From positions 1 to 14,805 of the forward strand of contig JAQCIA010000013.1 in assembly GCA_027620105.1 (NCBI GenBank): a stretch of DNA of 14,805 bases, read 5' to 3'. The stretch comes from Verrucomicrobiota bacterium (GTDB taxonomy: Bacteria > Verrucomicrobiota > Kiritimatiellia > UBA8416 > JAIOPI01). The position numbers were made by a program, and so were the translations under genes. Each line of letters starts with the position of its first letter. Positions within the stretch are counted from its first letter, which is position 1. The notes beneath the pieces were generated by a model. It was not told where the DNA came from, did no database searches, and saw only the letters and a list, made by a program, of their open reading frames with translations. This document shows, one piece after another, positions 1 to 7,676 of the stretch.

Positions 1-453
1 CTTCAGGATCTAAAGGTGCCGCGACCGCTGACGCACGACCTGCTCAAGAACGCACTGGATTACCTGGAGTGCCGGGTGAAACGCGTTGAGGTGTGCGATA
101 TCCGAGAGGGAACGTATTATGGGCGGCTGGTGCTGGAGATCGGCGCCGATGAAGCGGAGATCGACTGCCGGCCCAGTGATGCGATTGCGCTGGCGTTGCG
201 GGTGTCATGTCCGATTTTTGTGCATGAGAAGGTGATGGACGAGGCCGGGCGCGGCATGGAAACGCTGCGGGTGGACGAGGAAATGCCCAAGGCCGAGCCA
301 AGAGAAGGCGGGCAGCCACCCAAGGAGAAGCCGCGATCACCGGTGGAGATTTTGAACGCCAAACTGGAAAAGGCAATTGTCGACGAACGCTACGAGGATG
401 CCGCGCGGCTCCGTGATGAAATCAAGCGACTCAAGAAACACACCGACAATTAA
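1..453 (+). CDS. Bifunctional nuclease domain (DUF151) protein with C-terminal UVR motif, 5' partial
   Basis: The frame is open to the left window edge, so the N-terminus is missing. A GTG at 16 could start translation but would cut into the conserved fold, and I reject it. The visible part carries the DUF151 signature: PLTHDLLKNAL, then a strand pair with D-REGTYYGRL, then EIDCRPSDAIALALR near residues 53-68 of the visible chain. After a charged linker rich in Pro, Glu and Lys (about residues 92-110) comes a UVR-type helical hairpin (LEKAIVDERYEDAARLRDEI), the motif that mediates UvrB-UvrC contacts and also occurs in other proteins. DUF151 is known from Thermotoga TM0160 and from a plant nuclease after which it is named; its bacterial role is poorly defined. 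A nuclease or DNA-repair-linked role is inference. The gene ends just before, or overlaps, purL, suggesting co-transcription. Confidence 0.85.
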   Translation, partial: LQDLKVPRPLTHDLLKNALDYLECRVKRVEVCDIREGTYYGRLVLEIGADEAEIDCRPSDAIALALRVSCPIFVHEKVMDEAGRGMETLRVDEEMPKAEPREGGQPPKEKPRSPVEILNAKLEKAIVDERYEDAARLRDEIKRLKKHTDN

Positions 454-3400
454 CGATCGCGCGCCATTGTGCCTGATCGGTGCGGCGGCGTATTCGCCTT
501 TTCGCATTCGCAGCTTGCTGGAGCGGTTGCGTGGCGCAACAGCGTCCGCCTCCGTGGCAGGCCTGCAGGCTCACCACGTGTACCTTCTGGATCTGGTCCG
601 CGACCCAGTGGCGGATGATCTGACGCGCACGCATGCGCTGCTGGGGACCACTGCCCCCTATGTGGCGAAAGCCGGGTTTCTGGTGGCGCCGCGCCAGGGA
701 ACGCTTTCGCCGTGGTCGTCCAAGGCCACGGATATCTTCCGGAATTGCGGGCTTGCGTTTGTCCGGCGAGTCGAACGGGGCACACATCTTTGCGTGCAGG
801 GGGCGGACGGCCGGACGCTGACTCCGGAAGCGCTGGGGGCCGATGCGATGCGTCTGCTTCATGATCGCATGACGCAGGGGATACATGCCAGTGCTGCCGA
901 ACTCTTTCGCGCGACGCCACCGCCGCCGCTGCGCACCGTGGATGTTCTGGCGGGGGGGGGCGAGGCTTTGCGGCGGGCGAACCGCGAGTTCGGACTCGCC
1001 TTGAGCGACCAGGACGTCGACTACCTGACCGGCGTGTTTCAGAAGTTGCGTCGGAACCCGACAGACGTGGAACTCGTGATGTTCGGCCAGGTGAACTCCG
1101 AGCACTGCCGGCACAAAATTTTCAATGCGTCATGGGTGGTGGATGGTCAGACGCAGGAACGTTCGCTGTTCGACATGATCCGGCACACGCATGCCATGCA
1201 TCCGGAGGGGACACTGGTTGCATACAGCGACAACTCCGGGGTGATCGAAGGGTTTCCGGATGCGGTGTTTAGCCCCGGCGTGAACGGCGACTATGGGTTC
1301 ACGCCCGACATTCTCGACCTGATCATGAAGGTGGAAACACACAACCACCCCACGGCAATTTCACCACATTCGGGAGCCGCAACGGGCGTTGGCGGCGAGA
1401 TCCGGGACGAGGGCGCGACGGGCACGGGCGCGCGCAGCAAGGCAGGGCTGGGCGCATTCATGGTGTCGCATTTGCGCGTGCCGGGTTGGTCGCAACCGTG
1501 GGAGTCGGCGGCACCGGAATTTCCCGGAAGGCTGGCAACGCCACTTGCGATCATGCTTGAGGGTCCCATCGGTGCGGCAAGTTTCGGCAATGAATTCGGC
1601 CGGCCGCAGCTGTGCGGCGTATTTCGGACGCTGGAAATGATGCAAGGCGCAAGCTGTCGGGGGTATCACAAACCCATCATGGTGGCCGGCGGGATGGGCG
1701 TGATTCGCCGCGGGCATACGCAAAAGCATGCGGTGGTGCCGGGGGCACTGATCATCCAACTGGGGGGGCCGGCGTTGCGGATCGGTTTGGGTGGGGGGGC
1801 GGCCTCATCTATGGCGACGGGCAGCAACGCGGAGGCGCTCGATTTTGATTCCGTGCAACGCGACAATGCCGAAATGCAACGCCGCTGCCAGGAAGTGATC
1901 AATGCCTGCGTTGCGCAGAATGGCGGCAATCCCATTCTCAGCATTCATGATATTGGCGCCGGGGGACTGTCGAATGGGTGCCCGGAGCTGGTGTCCGAGA
2001 CGGGCGGCGAATTCTATCTGCGCGACGTGCCCAGCGAGGACGCGTCGATGAGCCCCATGGAAATCTGGTGCTGCGAGGCGCAGGAGCGTTATGTGCTTGC
2101 GGTCGCGGCGGAATCGCTGGATCAGTTCCGGACGATTTGCGAACGCGAGCGTTGCCCCATGGCGGTGATCGGGCGCGCCACGGGCGACCACCATCTCGTC
2201 CTGGCTGACCGTGTGTTTGCGAACAGGCCCATCGATATCAAGCTGGATGTGATCCTGGGCAAGCCGCCCAAAATGCTGCGGGATGTTCAACGGGTGCTCG
2301 TTGCGCAACAAGCGCTCTGCCTTGTGGGCGTGCAATTGCAGGAGGCCGTGGCGCGCGTGCTTCGGTTCCCAGCCGTGGCGAACAAGTCATTCCTGATTAC
2401 CATTGCGGATCGATCCGTGACGGGGTGTGTGACCCGTGACCAGATGGTTGGTCCCTACCAGGTGCCGGTGGCGGACGCCGCCGTGACGGTGAATGGATAT
2501 CGTCACCATTGCGGGCAGGCCATGGCGATGGGCGAACGGACGCCCGTGGCGCTCGTGTCGGCGCCGGTTTCCGGTCGGATGGCGGTTGGGGAAGCCCTAA
2601 CCAATCTGGCGGGTGTGGATGTGGGGCATCTCGGCAACATCAAACTCTCGGGAAACTGGATGGCGGCGTGCGGCGAAGTGGGTGAGGACGCAGCGCTGTA
2701 TGACACGGTTCATGCGATTGGCATGGTGTTGTGCCCCGAGTTGGGTATTTCGATACCGGTTGGCAAGGATTCGCTTTCCATGCGGACCGTATGGGAGACG
2801 GGTGACGGGAAGCCACAAAAAATGCTGTCCCCGATGAGTCTGATCATTTCGGCCTTTGCGCCAGTGATGGATGTGCGTCGGACCGTCACGCCGGATCTGA
2901 AGCCGGGTGATTCCGTCCTGCTGCTGGTGGATCTGGGGATGGGGCAGAACAGGCTGGGTGGCAGTGCACTGGCGCAGGTCTTTGGTCAGATCGGCGATGT
3001 TGCGCCGGACCTGGATGATCCCGAGGTCTTCAAACGCTTTTTTGCGGCGATGCAGGATCTCGTGCGACGCGGACTGCTGCTGGCGTGTCATGATCGCAGC
3101 GATGGAGGCGTCTTCGTGACAATTGCGGAGATGGCGATCGCAGGACGCCGGGGTGTCACGATTGATCTGACGTCGGACGGGGCTCAAGCTGTGTTGGCGG
3201 AACTGTTCGCAGAAGAACTGGGCGCGGTCTTGCAAGTCCGTGAGGACGCGATGCCGGAGGTGCAGGGGATGCTGCACGACGCTGGCCTCGCAGGACTCAC
3301 GCGCGTCATCGCGCGGTGCGAGCCGACGCGAACGCTGACAATTCGTGCGGGCGGAGCGGCCGTTTACGCTGAGTCGATTGCGACCCTGGCGGGTCTGTGG

Positions 3401-4327
3401 TCGGAACTGACGTACACGATGCAAAGGTTGCGGGACAATCCCGATTGCGCTGAACAGGAGTTCAGTGGCGTGAAGGACGAGCGGGATCCGGGGTTGACGT
3501 TTGCAGTCAGTTTCGACGTGAAAGAACCTGACCTCACGATTGTCGAGCGCCCGCGCGTGGCGATTCTGCGGGAGCAGGGGGTGAACGGTCAGGTGGAAAT
3601 GGCGGCGGCTTTCCACGCGGCGGGGTTTACGAGCGTGGATGTGCACATGACCGACCTGTTGCAAGGGCGCGTTCGACTGGATGCCTTCGCCGGGCTCGTG
3701 GCCTGCGGTGGTTTTTCCTACGGTGACGTGCTCGGGGCCGGCGCAGGCTGGGCCATGTCCATTCTGGGTAATGCCGCCATGCGCACAATGTTTGCGCAGT
3801 TCTTCGCGAAGCCGCATACCTTTTCACTGGGAGTTTGCAATGGCTGCCAGATGATGGCGCAGTTGCAACCGATTATTCCTGGGGCGGACCATTGGCCACG
3901 CTTCCAGAAGAATGTTTCGGAACAGTTTGAAGCGCGTCTGGCCACGGTGGAAGTCCTCGACTCGCCGTCGGTCCTGTTGCGGGGCATGGCAGGCGCGCGC
4001 CTGCCGGTGCCCGTGGCGCATGGTGAGGGGCGTGCTGCGTTTGCCAGTCCAGAGCTAGCGGAGCGGGTATGGGGAACGCAGACGGCGGCGATTCGCTTTG
4101 TCGACAATTTCGGCCAGGCGACGGAGCGCTATCCCTTCAATCCCAACGGCTCGGCAGGCGGCCTCGCGGGGCTGACGACGCAGGACGGGCGCGTGACCAT
4201 CATGATGCCGCACCCGGAGCGCGCCTTTCGCGCATGCCAGCTGTCGTACCGTCCGCCGGAGATGTTCAGGGGCGAGGCAGGCCCGTGGTTGCGGATGTTC
4301 CAGAACGCGTACGCGTTCGTGAAGTGA
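416..4327 (+). CDS. purL: Phosphoribosylformylglycinamidine (FGAM) synthase, single-chain PurL
   Basis: Catalyses FGAR + ATP + glutamine to FGAM, the fourth step of de novo purine synthesis, in the cytosol. From ATG 416 it has 1303 residues, close to the 1295 of E. coli. Order: PurS-like N-domain (about 1-150, with GTLSPWSSKATDI), linker and MFGQVNSEHCRHK (222-234), FGAM synthase core with KVETHNHP (about 305-312) and the GVGGEIRDEGATG loop, and a class I glutaminase at the C-terminus. The glutaminase triad is visible: Cys1141 in GVCNGCQ, His1266 and Glu1268 in PHPERAFR. The start is uncertain. ATG 416 overlaps the previous gene by 38 nt. TTG 467, 13 nt after its stop, gives an N-terminus that aligns best with E. 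coli PurL but has no ribosome site. TTG 377 has a GGAAAAGG ahead of it but a 77-nt overlap. The identity is certain. Confidence 0.96.
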   Translation: MKSSDSRNTPTINDRAPLCLIGAAAYSPFRIRSLLERLRGATASASVAGLQAHHVYLLDLVRDPVADDLTRTHALLGTTAPYVAKAGFLVAPRQGTLSPWSSKATDIFRNCGLAFVRRVERGTHLCVQGADGRTLTPEALGADAMRLLHDRMTQGIHASAAELFRATPPPPLRTVDVLAGGGEALRRANREFGLALSDQDVDYLTGVFQKLRRNPTDVELVMFGQVNSEHCRHKIFNASWVVDGQTQERSLFDMIRHTHAMHPEGTLVAYSDNSGVIEGFPDAVFSPGVNGDYGFTPDILDLIMKVETHNHPTAISPHSGAATGVGGEIRDEGATGTGARSKAGLGAFMVSHLRVPGWSQPWESAAPEFPGRLATPLAIMLEGPIGAASFGNEFGRPQLCGVFRTLEMMQGASCRGYHKPIMVAGGMGVIRRGHTQKHAVVPGALIIQLGGPALRIGLGGGAASSMATGSNAEALDFDSVQRDNAEMQRRCQEVINACVAQNGGNPILSIHDIGAGGLSNGCPELVSETGGEFYLRDVPSEDASMSPMEIWCCEAQERYVLAVAAESLDQFRTICERERCPMAVIGRATGDHHLVLADRVFANRPIDIKLDVILGKPPKMLRDVQRVLVAQQALCLVGVQLQEAVARVLRFPAVANKSFLITIADRSVTGCVTRDQMVGPYQVPVADAAVTVNGYRHHCGQAMAMGERTPVALVSAPVSGRMAVGEALTNLAGVDVGHLGNIKLSGNWMAACGEVGEDAALYDTVHAIGMVLCPELGISIPVGKDSLSMRTVWETGDGKPQKMLSPMSLIISAFAPVMDVRRTVTPDLKPGDSVLLLVDLGMGQNRLGGSALAQVFGQIGDVAPDLDDPEVFKRFFAAMQDLVRRGLLLACHDRSDGGVFVTIAEMAIAGRRGVTIDLTSDGAQAVLAELFAEELGAVLQVREDAMPEVQGMLHDAGLAGLTRVIARCEPTRTLTIRAGGAAVYAESIATLAGLWSELTYTMQRLRDNPDCAEQEFSGVKDERDPGLTFAVSFDVKEPDLTIVERPRVAILREQGVNGQVEMAAAFHAAGFTSVDVHMTDLLQGRVRLDAFAGLVACGGFSYGDVLGAGAGWAMSILGNAAMRTMFAQFFAKPHTFSLGVCNGCQMMAQLQPIIPGADHWPRFQKNVSEQFEARLATVEVLDSPSVLLRGMAGARLPVPVAHGEGRAAFASPELAERVWGTQTAAIRFVDNFGQATERYPFNPNGSAGGLAGLTTQDGRVTIMMPHPERAFRACQLSYRPPEMFRGEAGPWLRMFQNAYAFVK

Positions 4328-4700
4328 CGGGTTGCGACGCTGAGGGGGCGTCCGCCGTTTGCGCGACAGCTTTCTGGGGTTTCGTAAACATGATCCGTGG
4401 GTATCCGCCTGCCACCAACGTTTCGCTCAGCGTCTTCATTTCCGCCGGCGAACTGTCTAAGGGAACTGAGACGTAGATGGCGGTGCGCCGGGTGGCTCCC
4501 TGATTTTTCAATTCGGCCGGCAGGCGGCTGAGCGTCACGGGCTTGGATTCGACAGATACGACACCTGTCGGGGAGATGGCCACATCAATGGCCGATCGAG
4601 GCGTCGTGGCGCATCCGGAGATCAGAAAGAACGCGCCAGCGGCGATGAATGTCGGAAGTACCAGCACGCTCTGTCTGCCAGTCCGCTTGCACGTGGTCAT
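4266..4700 (-). CDS. Small lipoprotein with an ExbD/TolR-like periplasmic domain
   Basis: 144 residues. A lipoprotein signal is clear: basic start (KRTGR), hydrophobic stretch 11-28, and lipobox ISGC with the acylated Cys at 30. Residues about 36-108 follow the ExbD/TolR periplasmic pattern: a strand (AIDVAISPTGVVSV), a turn (KPVTLSRLPAEL), a strand (TAIYVSVP), then a helix (EMKTLSETLVAGGYPRI) and a last strand (IMFTKP). True ExbD/TolR carry a transmembrane helix with a proton-path Asp; none is present, so a motor role is unlikely. The start is fixed by the ATGA overlap with rfaD and a GGGGA ribosome site 6 nt upstream. The low-complexity Ser/Thr/Arg tail runs antisense into the last 62 bases of purL. 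Last gene of the heptose operon. The domain call rests on pattern alone; a cell-envelope role is inferred. Confidence 0.75.
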   Translation of the reverse strand: MTTCKRTGRQSVLVLPTFIAAGAFFLISGCATTPRSAIDVAISPTGVVSVESKPVTLSRLPAELKNQGATRRTAIYVSVPLDSSPAEMKTLSETLVAGGYPRIMFTKPQKAVAQTADAPSASQPVTSRTRTRSGTSATTGLPRP

Positions 4701-5677
4701 GAGTGATCCCCGCGGTTATTCAGATGGTTCCGCACATAGTCGTCCACGCCCGCTTCAACGGAAGCAAAGGCATCTCGATATCCGGCGGCGCGCAGTTTTC
4801 GCATGTCTGCTTGGGTGTGATACTGATACTTGTCGCGAATGGCAACAGGAATGTCGATCATCTCAATCTGCGGTGCGCGATCCATGGCGGCGAAAATGGC
4901 CTGTCCCAGATCGAGCCACGTGCGGGCCTGGCCGGTGCCGCAGTTGTAGAGCCCCGACACCTCGGGATGATCGTGAAAAAAGAGTGTCACGCGCACGGCG
5001 TCGTGGACGTACACGAAGTCGCGCTCCTGCTCGCCATCGGCATAGCGGGGATTGTGGGACTTGAAAAGGCGCAGCGCGCCGGCGCTGAGGATTTGCGCAT
5101 GGGCTTTGTTGATGAGCGAGCGCATGTCCTCCTTGTGGTCTTCGCCCGGTCCGTACACGTTGAAGTATTTGATCCCGGCGATGCCTTGGAGATGGCCGTT
5201 TGCGAGGGCCCAACGGTCAAAGTTCTGTTTGGACCAGCCGTACAGATTGAGGGGTTGCAGTCGGGGTGTCAGGGCGTCGTCATCGGCATATCCGAACGTG
5301 CCATCGCCATAGGTGGCGGCGCTGGAGGCGTAGACGAAGCGGACGCCGTGGGCCAGGCACCAGGTACAGAGCTCCTGGGTGTAGGCTAGGTTGTTGTCGT
5401 TCAGGTACGCGGCATCCGTGACCATGGTGGAGCTGCACGCACCAAGGTGGAATACCGTGGCGGGTGGGGCGATGTCGCCGGCGTGCAAGCGGGCGCGAAA
5501 CGCGTCCTTGGCGATGCAGGCGCGGAAGTGCAGGGGCTTGAGGTTGCGCTGTTTGGCCGGATGGTTGGTGTGGTCGACGATCAGAATGTCGTCGTGACCG
5601 CGCGCATTGAGCGCTGCCACCAGGTTCGATCCGATGAAGCCGGCGCCACCGGTGACAATATAACGGGGAGTCGGCAT
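4697..5677 (-). CDS. rfaD: ADP-L-glycero-D-manno-heptose 6-epimerase
   Basis: Converts ADP-D-glycero-D-manno-heptose to the L-glycero form, the last step in making the inner-core LPS heptose donor (also named hldD). 326 residues, an extended short-chain dehydrogenase like the 310-residue E. coli enzyme. NADP-binding Rossmann motif TGGAGFIGSN lies at 9-18, SSAATY at 118-123, catalytic Tyr146 and Lys150 in YGWSK, and Lys182 in the HKED segment aligns with the second catalytic lysine (K178) of E. coli. FNVYGP, RDFVYVHDA and YNCGTG are further family marks. The start overlaps the rfaE2 stop by one base (TAATG) and has GGAG 8 nt upstream; the stop overlaps the lipoprotein start (ATGA), so translation is probably coupled on both sides. 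Confidence 0.96.
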   Translation of the reverse strand: MPTPRYIVTGGAGFIGSNLVAALNARGHDDILIVDHTNHPAKQRNLKPLHFRACIAKDAFRARLHAGDIAPPATVFHLGACSSTMVTDAAYLNDNNLAYTQELCTWCLAHGVRFVYASSAATYGDGTFGYADDDALTPRLQPLNLYGWSKQNFDRWALANGHLQGIAGIKYFNVYGPGEDHKEDMRSLINKAHAQILSAGALRLFKSHNPRYADGEQERDFVYVHDAVRVTLFFHDHPEVSGLYNCGTGQARTWLDLGQAIFAAMDRAPQIEMIDIPVAIRDKYQYHTQADMRKLRAAGYRDAFASVEAGVDDYVRNHLNNRGDHS

Positions 5678-6228
5678 TACTGTGGCTCCGTGGACGGTGG
5701 CCGGGCACGCGGAACGCCGGGTGGCGGCGGTTCGGCGGCATGGGGGCCTGCGATTCTGGCGATGATGTTGGTGGTCGAGAGCCCGGCCACGAACTCCGCC
5801 AGGACCACTTTACCGCCATGTGCCTCCACAACATCGCGTCCGCTCACATAATGTGCCCAGTCTTTGCCCTTCACGAGGACGTCGGGAAGGATGGCGGTGA
5901 TCAGTTTGATGGGTTCGTCTTCATCGAAGATCACCACAAAGTCCACGGCTTCCAAGGCCGCCAGCATGCCGGCGCGCTCGTGTTCGGGGACGATGGGGCG
6001 GTGCGGTCCCTTGTTGCGCTGTACGGAGCGATCTGAATTGATGCCGACCACGAGTGCATCGCCCTGCTGCCGTGCAAATGCGAGGTACTGGGCGTGCCCA
6101 GCGTGCAGGATGTCAAAACACCCGTTGGTGAAGACCAGTTTTTGTCCTGACTGCCGCATGAGCTGGCGTGCGGCGCACATGGCGTCGCGGTTCAGGACTT
6201 TGGTGGCCGCATCACGTAGGGTGCGCAT
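5677..6228 (-). CDS. rfaE2: D-glycero-beta-D-manno-heptose 1-phosphate adenylyltransferase
   Basis: Transfers AMP from ATP to heptose 1-phosphate, giving the ADP-heptose that the next gene product epimerises. 183 residues, cytidylyltransferase-like Rossmann fold: FTNGCFDILHAGH with the nucleotide-binding HxGH at 42-45, GINSD at 62-66, LVKGKDW at 118-124, and GLSTTNII at 149-156 matching the family's ISTT-type motif. It corresponds to the C-terminal half of E. coli HldE; the kinase half (rfaE1) is absent, so this is the split form (also called hldC). The last ~20 residues are a Pro-rich tail outside the domain. GGAG lies 5 nt before the ATG, and the gene starts 15 nt after the AICAR transformylase stop. 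The kinase, gmhA and gmhB must be encoded elsewhere. Confidence 0.94.
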   Translation of the reverse strand: MRTLRDAATKVLNRDAMCAARQLMRQSGQKLVFTNGCFDILHAGHAQYLAFARQQGDALVVGINSDRSVQRNKGPHRPIVPEHERAGMLAALEAVDFVVIFDEDEPIKLITAILPDVLVKGKDWAHYVSGRDVVEAHGGKVVLAEFVAGLSTTNIIARIAGPHAAEPPPPGVPRARPPSTEPQ

Positions 6229-6243
6229 GAAAACTCCGTGTTG

Positions 6244-7494
6244 TTAGTGCTTGAAGGACCGCTGGCCGGTGAAGACCATGGCCGCATTCGCTTCATTGCA
6301 GGCCTCGATGACTTCAAAATCGCGCAGCGATCCGCCGGGTTGGATGACGGCGCGGACGCCTTCACGCAAGCCGATGTCAATACCGTCCCGGAAGGGGAAG
6401 AAAGCATCCGAGACCATGCAGCTGCCCTGCAGCCCGCCTTTCAGTCTGGCGACTTCCTGATCAATTTCCTGTCGGGCATCGGCCAGCTTAAGGTCGTTGT
6501 AGGGCACGTGATGTGTTTCCCAGCAAAGGCGGTCCGCCAGTTTGCGATAGGCTTTGTCGCGGGCGATTTCCGCAACACCCACGCGATCCTGCTCACCAGT
6601 GCCGATGCCGATGGTGGCACCGTCCTTGACATAGAGAACGGAATTACTGGTCACGCCGGCTTCAACCAGCCAGCCGAAGAGCATATCGTCGTACTCGGCG
6701 TCGGTGGGTTCCCGCGCCACGGCATAGGTGCGGCCATCGTGGACAACCTGAGCCGGGAGCAATTGGGCCCGGCTTCGCGCCTCAGGCGAAAAGGACCACT
6801 GGGCGACCAGTCCGCCATCCATCAGAGACTTGAAGTCCACGACGCGCGTGGCGGCGTAGTCGGCGAGTTGGCGCATGCGTGGAATCTGCATGACGCGCAG
6901 ATTCTTCTTCTTCGCAAAAATGTCCATTACACCCGCGGCAAAATCCGGGGCCGCGACGACTTCGGCGTACTGTTCAGCAATCTGCAGCGCGGTTTCGCGA
7001 TCGACTTCGCCGTTCAACACGATGGCGCCACCGAAGGCCGCCACACGATCGGCCAGATTTGCGCGGGTGTAGGCCTCCGCGAGTGTGCGGCCTTTCGCCA
7101 CGCCGGAGGGGTTGTTGTGCTTCATGATGGCCACGCAGGGCGTGTCCGTGAGATAGCGCAGGATGTTCAGGGCATTGTCGACATCGGTTAAGTTGGTCTT
7201 ACCGGGATGTTTGCCGAACTGAAGGAGCTCGGCATCGGAGATCAGGTGGCGACCTGGCTGGATGGAGGACGCACCGGCGAGCTGCAGGTTGCCGTTGATC
7301 AGGCGATAGAGGGCGGCTTCCTGGCCGGGGTTCTCGCCGTAGCGCAGGCCCTTGGCGACACCATCGATGACCCAGGTGGCCTTTTCATAGACCAAGGTCT
7401 GGCGGGTTGTGCCGTCCACAAAGCTGATCTCGAGGCGCGGAGGAAACGAGTCGTCCATGACGGTACGGTAGGCGGTTTTCAGATCAACTGGCAT
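6244..7494 (-). CDS. Stand-alone AICAR transformylase (PurH C-terminal domain only)
   Basis: Transfers the formyl group of 10-formyl-THF to AICAR, giving FAICAR, the penultimate step to IMP. 416 residues, against roughly 520 for bifunctional PurH: the N-terminal IMP cyclohydrolase (MGS-fold) domain is absent. Visible marks: GLRYGENPGQEAALY (49-63), catalytic Lys125-His126 in MKHNNPSG, DAFFPFRDGID (363-373), PGGSLRD (386-392) and the FTGQRSFKH end. About 45 non-cyclohydrolase residues precede the domain. ATG 7494 is chosen over GTG 7542 because GGGAG sits 7 nt before it and the 16 extra residues look unrelated to the fold. It leads the operon with rfaE2, rfaD and the lipoprotein, behind a good promoter. 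Ring closure to IMP must come from another protein. A stand-alone transformylase family exists, so this is probably a natural form rather than a truncation. Confidence 0.92.
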   Translation of the reverse strand: MPVDLKTAYRTVMDDSFPPRLEISFVDGTTRQTLVYEKATWVIDGVAKGLRYGENPGQEAALYRLINGNLQLAGASSIQPGRHLISDAELLQFGKHPGKTNLTDVDNALNILRYLTDTPCVAIMKHNNPSGVAKGRTLAEAYTRANLADRVAAFGGAIVLNGEVDRETALQIAEQYAEVVAAPDFAAGVMDIFAKKKNLRVMQIPRMRQLADYAATRVVDFKSLMDGGLVAQWSFSPEARSRAQLLPAQVVHDGRTYAVAREPTDAEYDDMLFGWLVEAGVTSNSVLYVKDGATIGIGTGEQDRVGVAEIARDKAYRKLADRLCWETHHVPYNDLKLADARQEIDQEVARLKGGLQGSCMVSDAFFPFRDGIDIGLREGVRAVIQPGGSLRDFEVIEACNEANAAMVFTGQRSFKH

Positions 7495-7501
7495 GTGCGG
7501 A

Positions 7502-7506
7502 CTCCC
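7502..7506 (-). promoter_or_regulatory. Ribosome binding site deciding the AICAR transformylase start
   Basis: GGGAG on the minus strand, 7 nt before ATG 7494. The alternative GTG at 7542 has no such site, so this decides the start. Confidence 0.65.
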
Positions 7507-7569
7507 GTCAGATTGTTTGGGGCGGATGACGCTACGCGACACGCAAAAGCCTGGCTGTTGCGGGAGTTA

Positions 7570-7597
7570 AGCATAGCAAGGCGAGCGGGGGTGGCAA
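7570..7597 (-). promoter_or_regulatory. Sigma-70-type promoter of the AICAR transformylase-heptose operon
   Basis: On the minus strand: -35 TTGCCA (complement of 7592-7597), 16-nt spacer, -10 TATGCT (complement of 7570-7575) preceded by TGC, an extended -10. The transcript would begin near 7563, leaving a leader of about 69 nt before ATG 7494. Confidence 0.55.
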
Positions 7598-7652
7598 TGC
7601 TTTCATGCGTGTTGGAAGGCGGGCGGGGCATTCAATTGCCGTGACGGGGCCA

Positions 7653-7671
7653 GTATGCACTGCTAGCATAC
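7653..7671 (+). repeat. Inverted repeat GTATGC-N7-GCATAC at the PAS gene start
   Basis: A perfect 6-bp inverted repeat with a 7-nt centre, 19 bp in all. It covers the -10-like TAGCAT and ends 5 nt before ATG 7677, a usual place for a repressor operator. A weak hairpin is the alternative. Confidence 0.4.
7664..7669 (+). promoter_or_regulatory. -10-like TAGCAT before the PAS gene
   Basis: TAGCAT preceded by TGC (extended -10 form) lies 7 nt before ATG 7677, with no Shine-Dalgarno. The nearest TTG-type -35 (TTGCCG, 7636-7641) is 22 nt away, too far for a standard promoter. Confidence 0.25.
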
Positions 7672-7676
7672 CCGGC

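Noticed and set aside
377..415. TTG 377 as purL start
   Set aside because: It would overlap the UVR-motif gene by 77 nt and add residues with no match in PurL, despite a purine-rich stretch upstream.
2597..3817. Open frame of 406 codons on the minus strand inside purL
   Set aside because: Antisense shadow of purL, with a composition rich in Arg, His and Gln and no domain signature.
6238..7191. Open frame of 317 codons on the plus strand opposite the AICAR transformylase
   Set aside because: Shadow frame; the opposite strand encodes clear transformylase motifs throughout.
7541..7549. ACGCAAAAG resembling half of an E. coli PurR box
   Set aside because: Only one half fits and the second arm is 11 nt away rather than adjacent; PurR itself is not expected outside Gammaproteobacteria.
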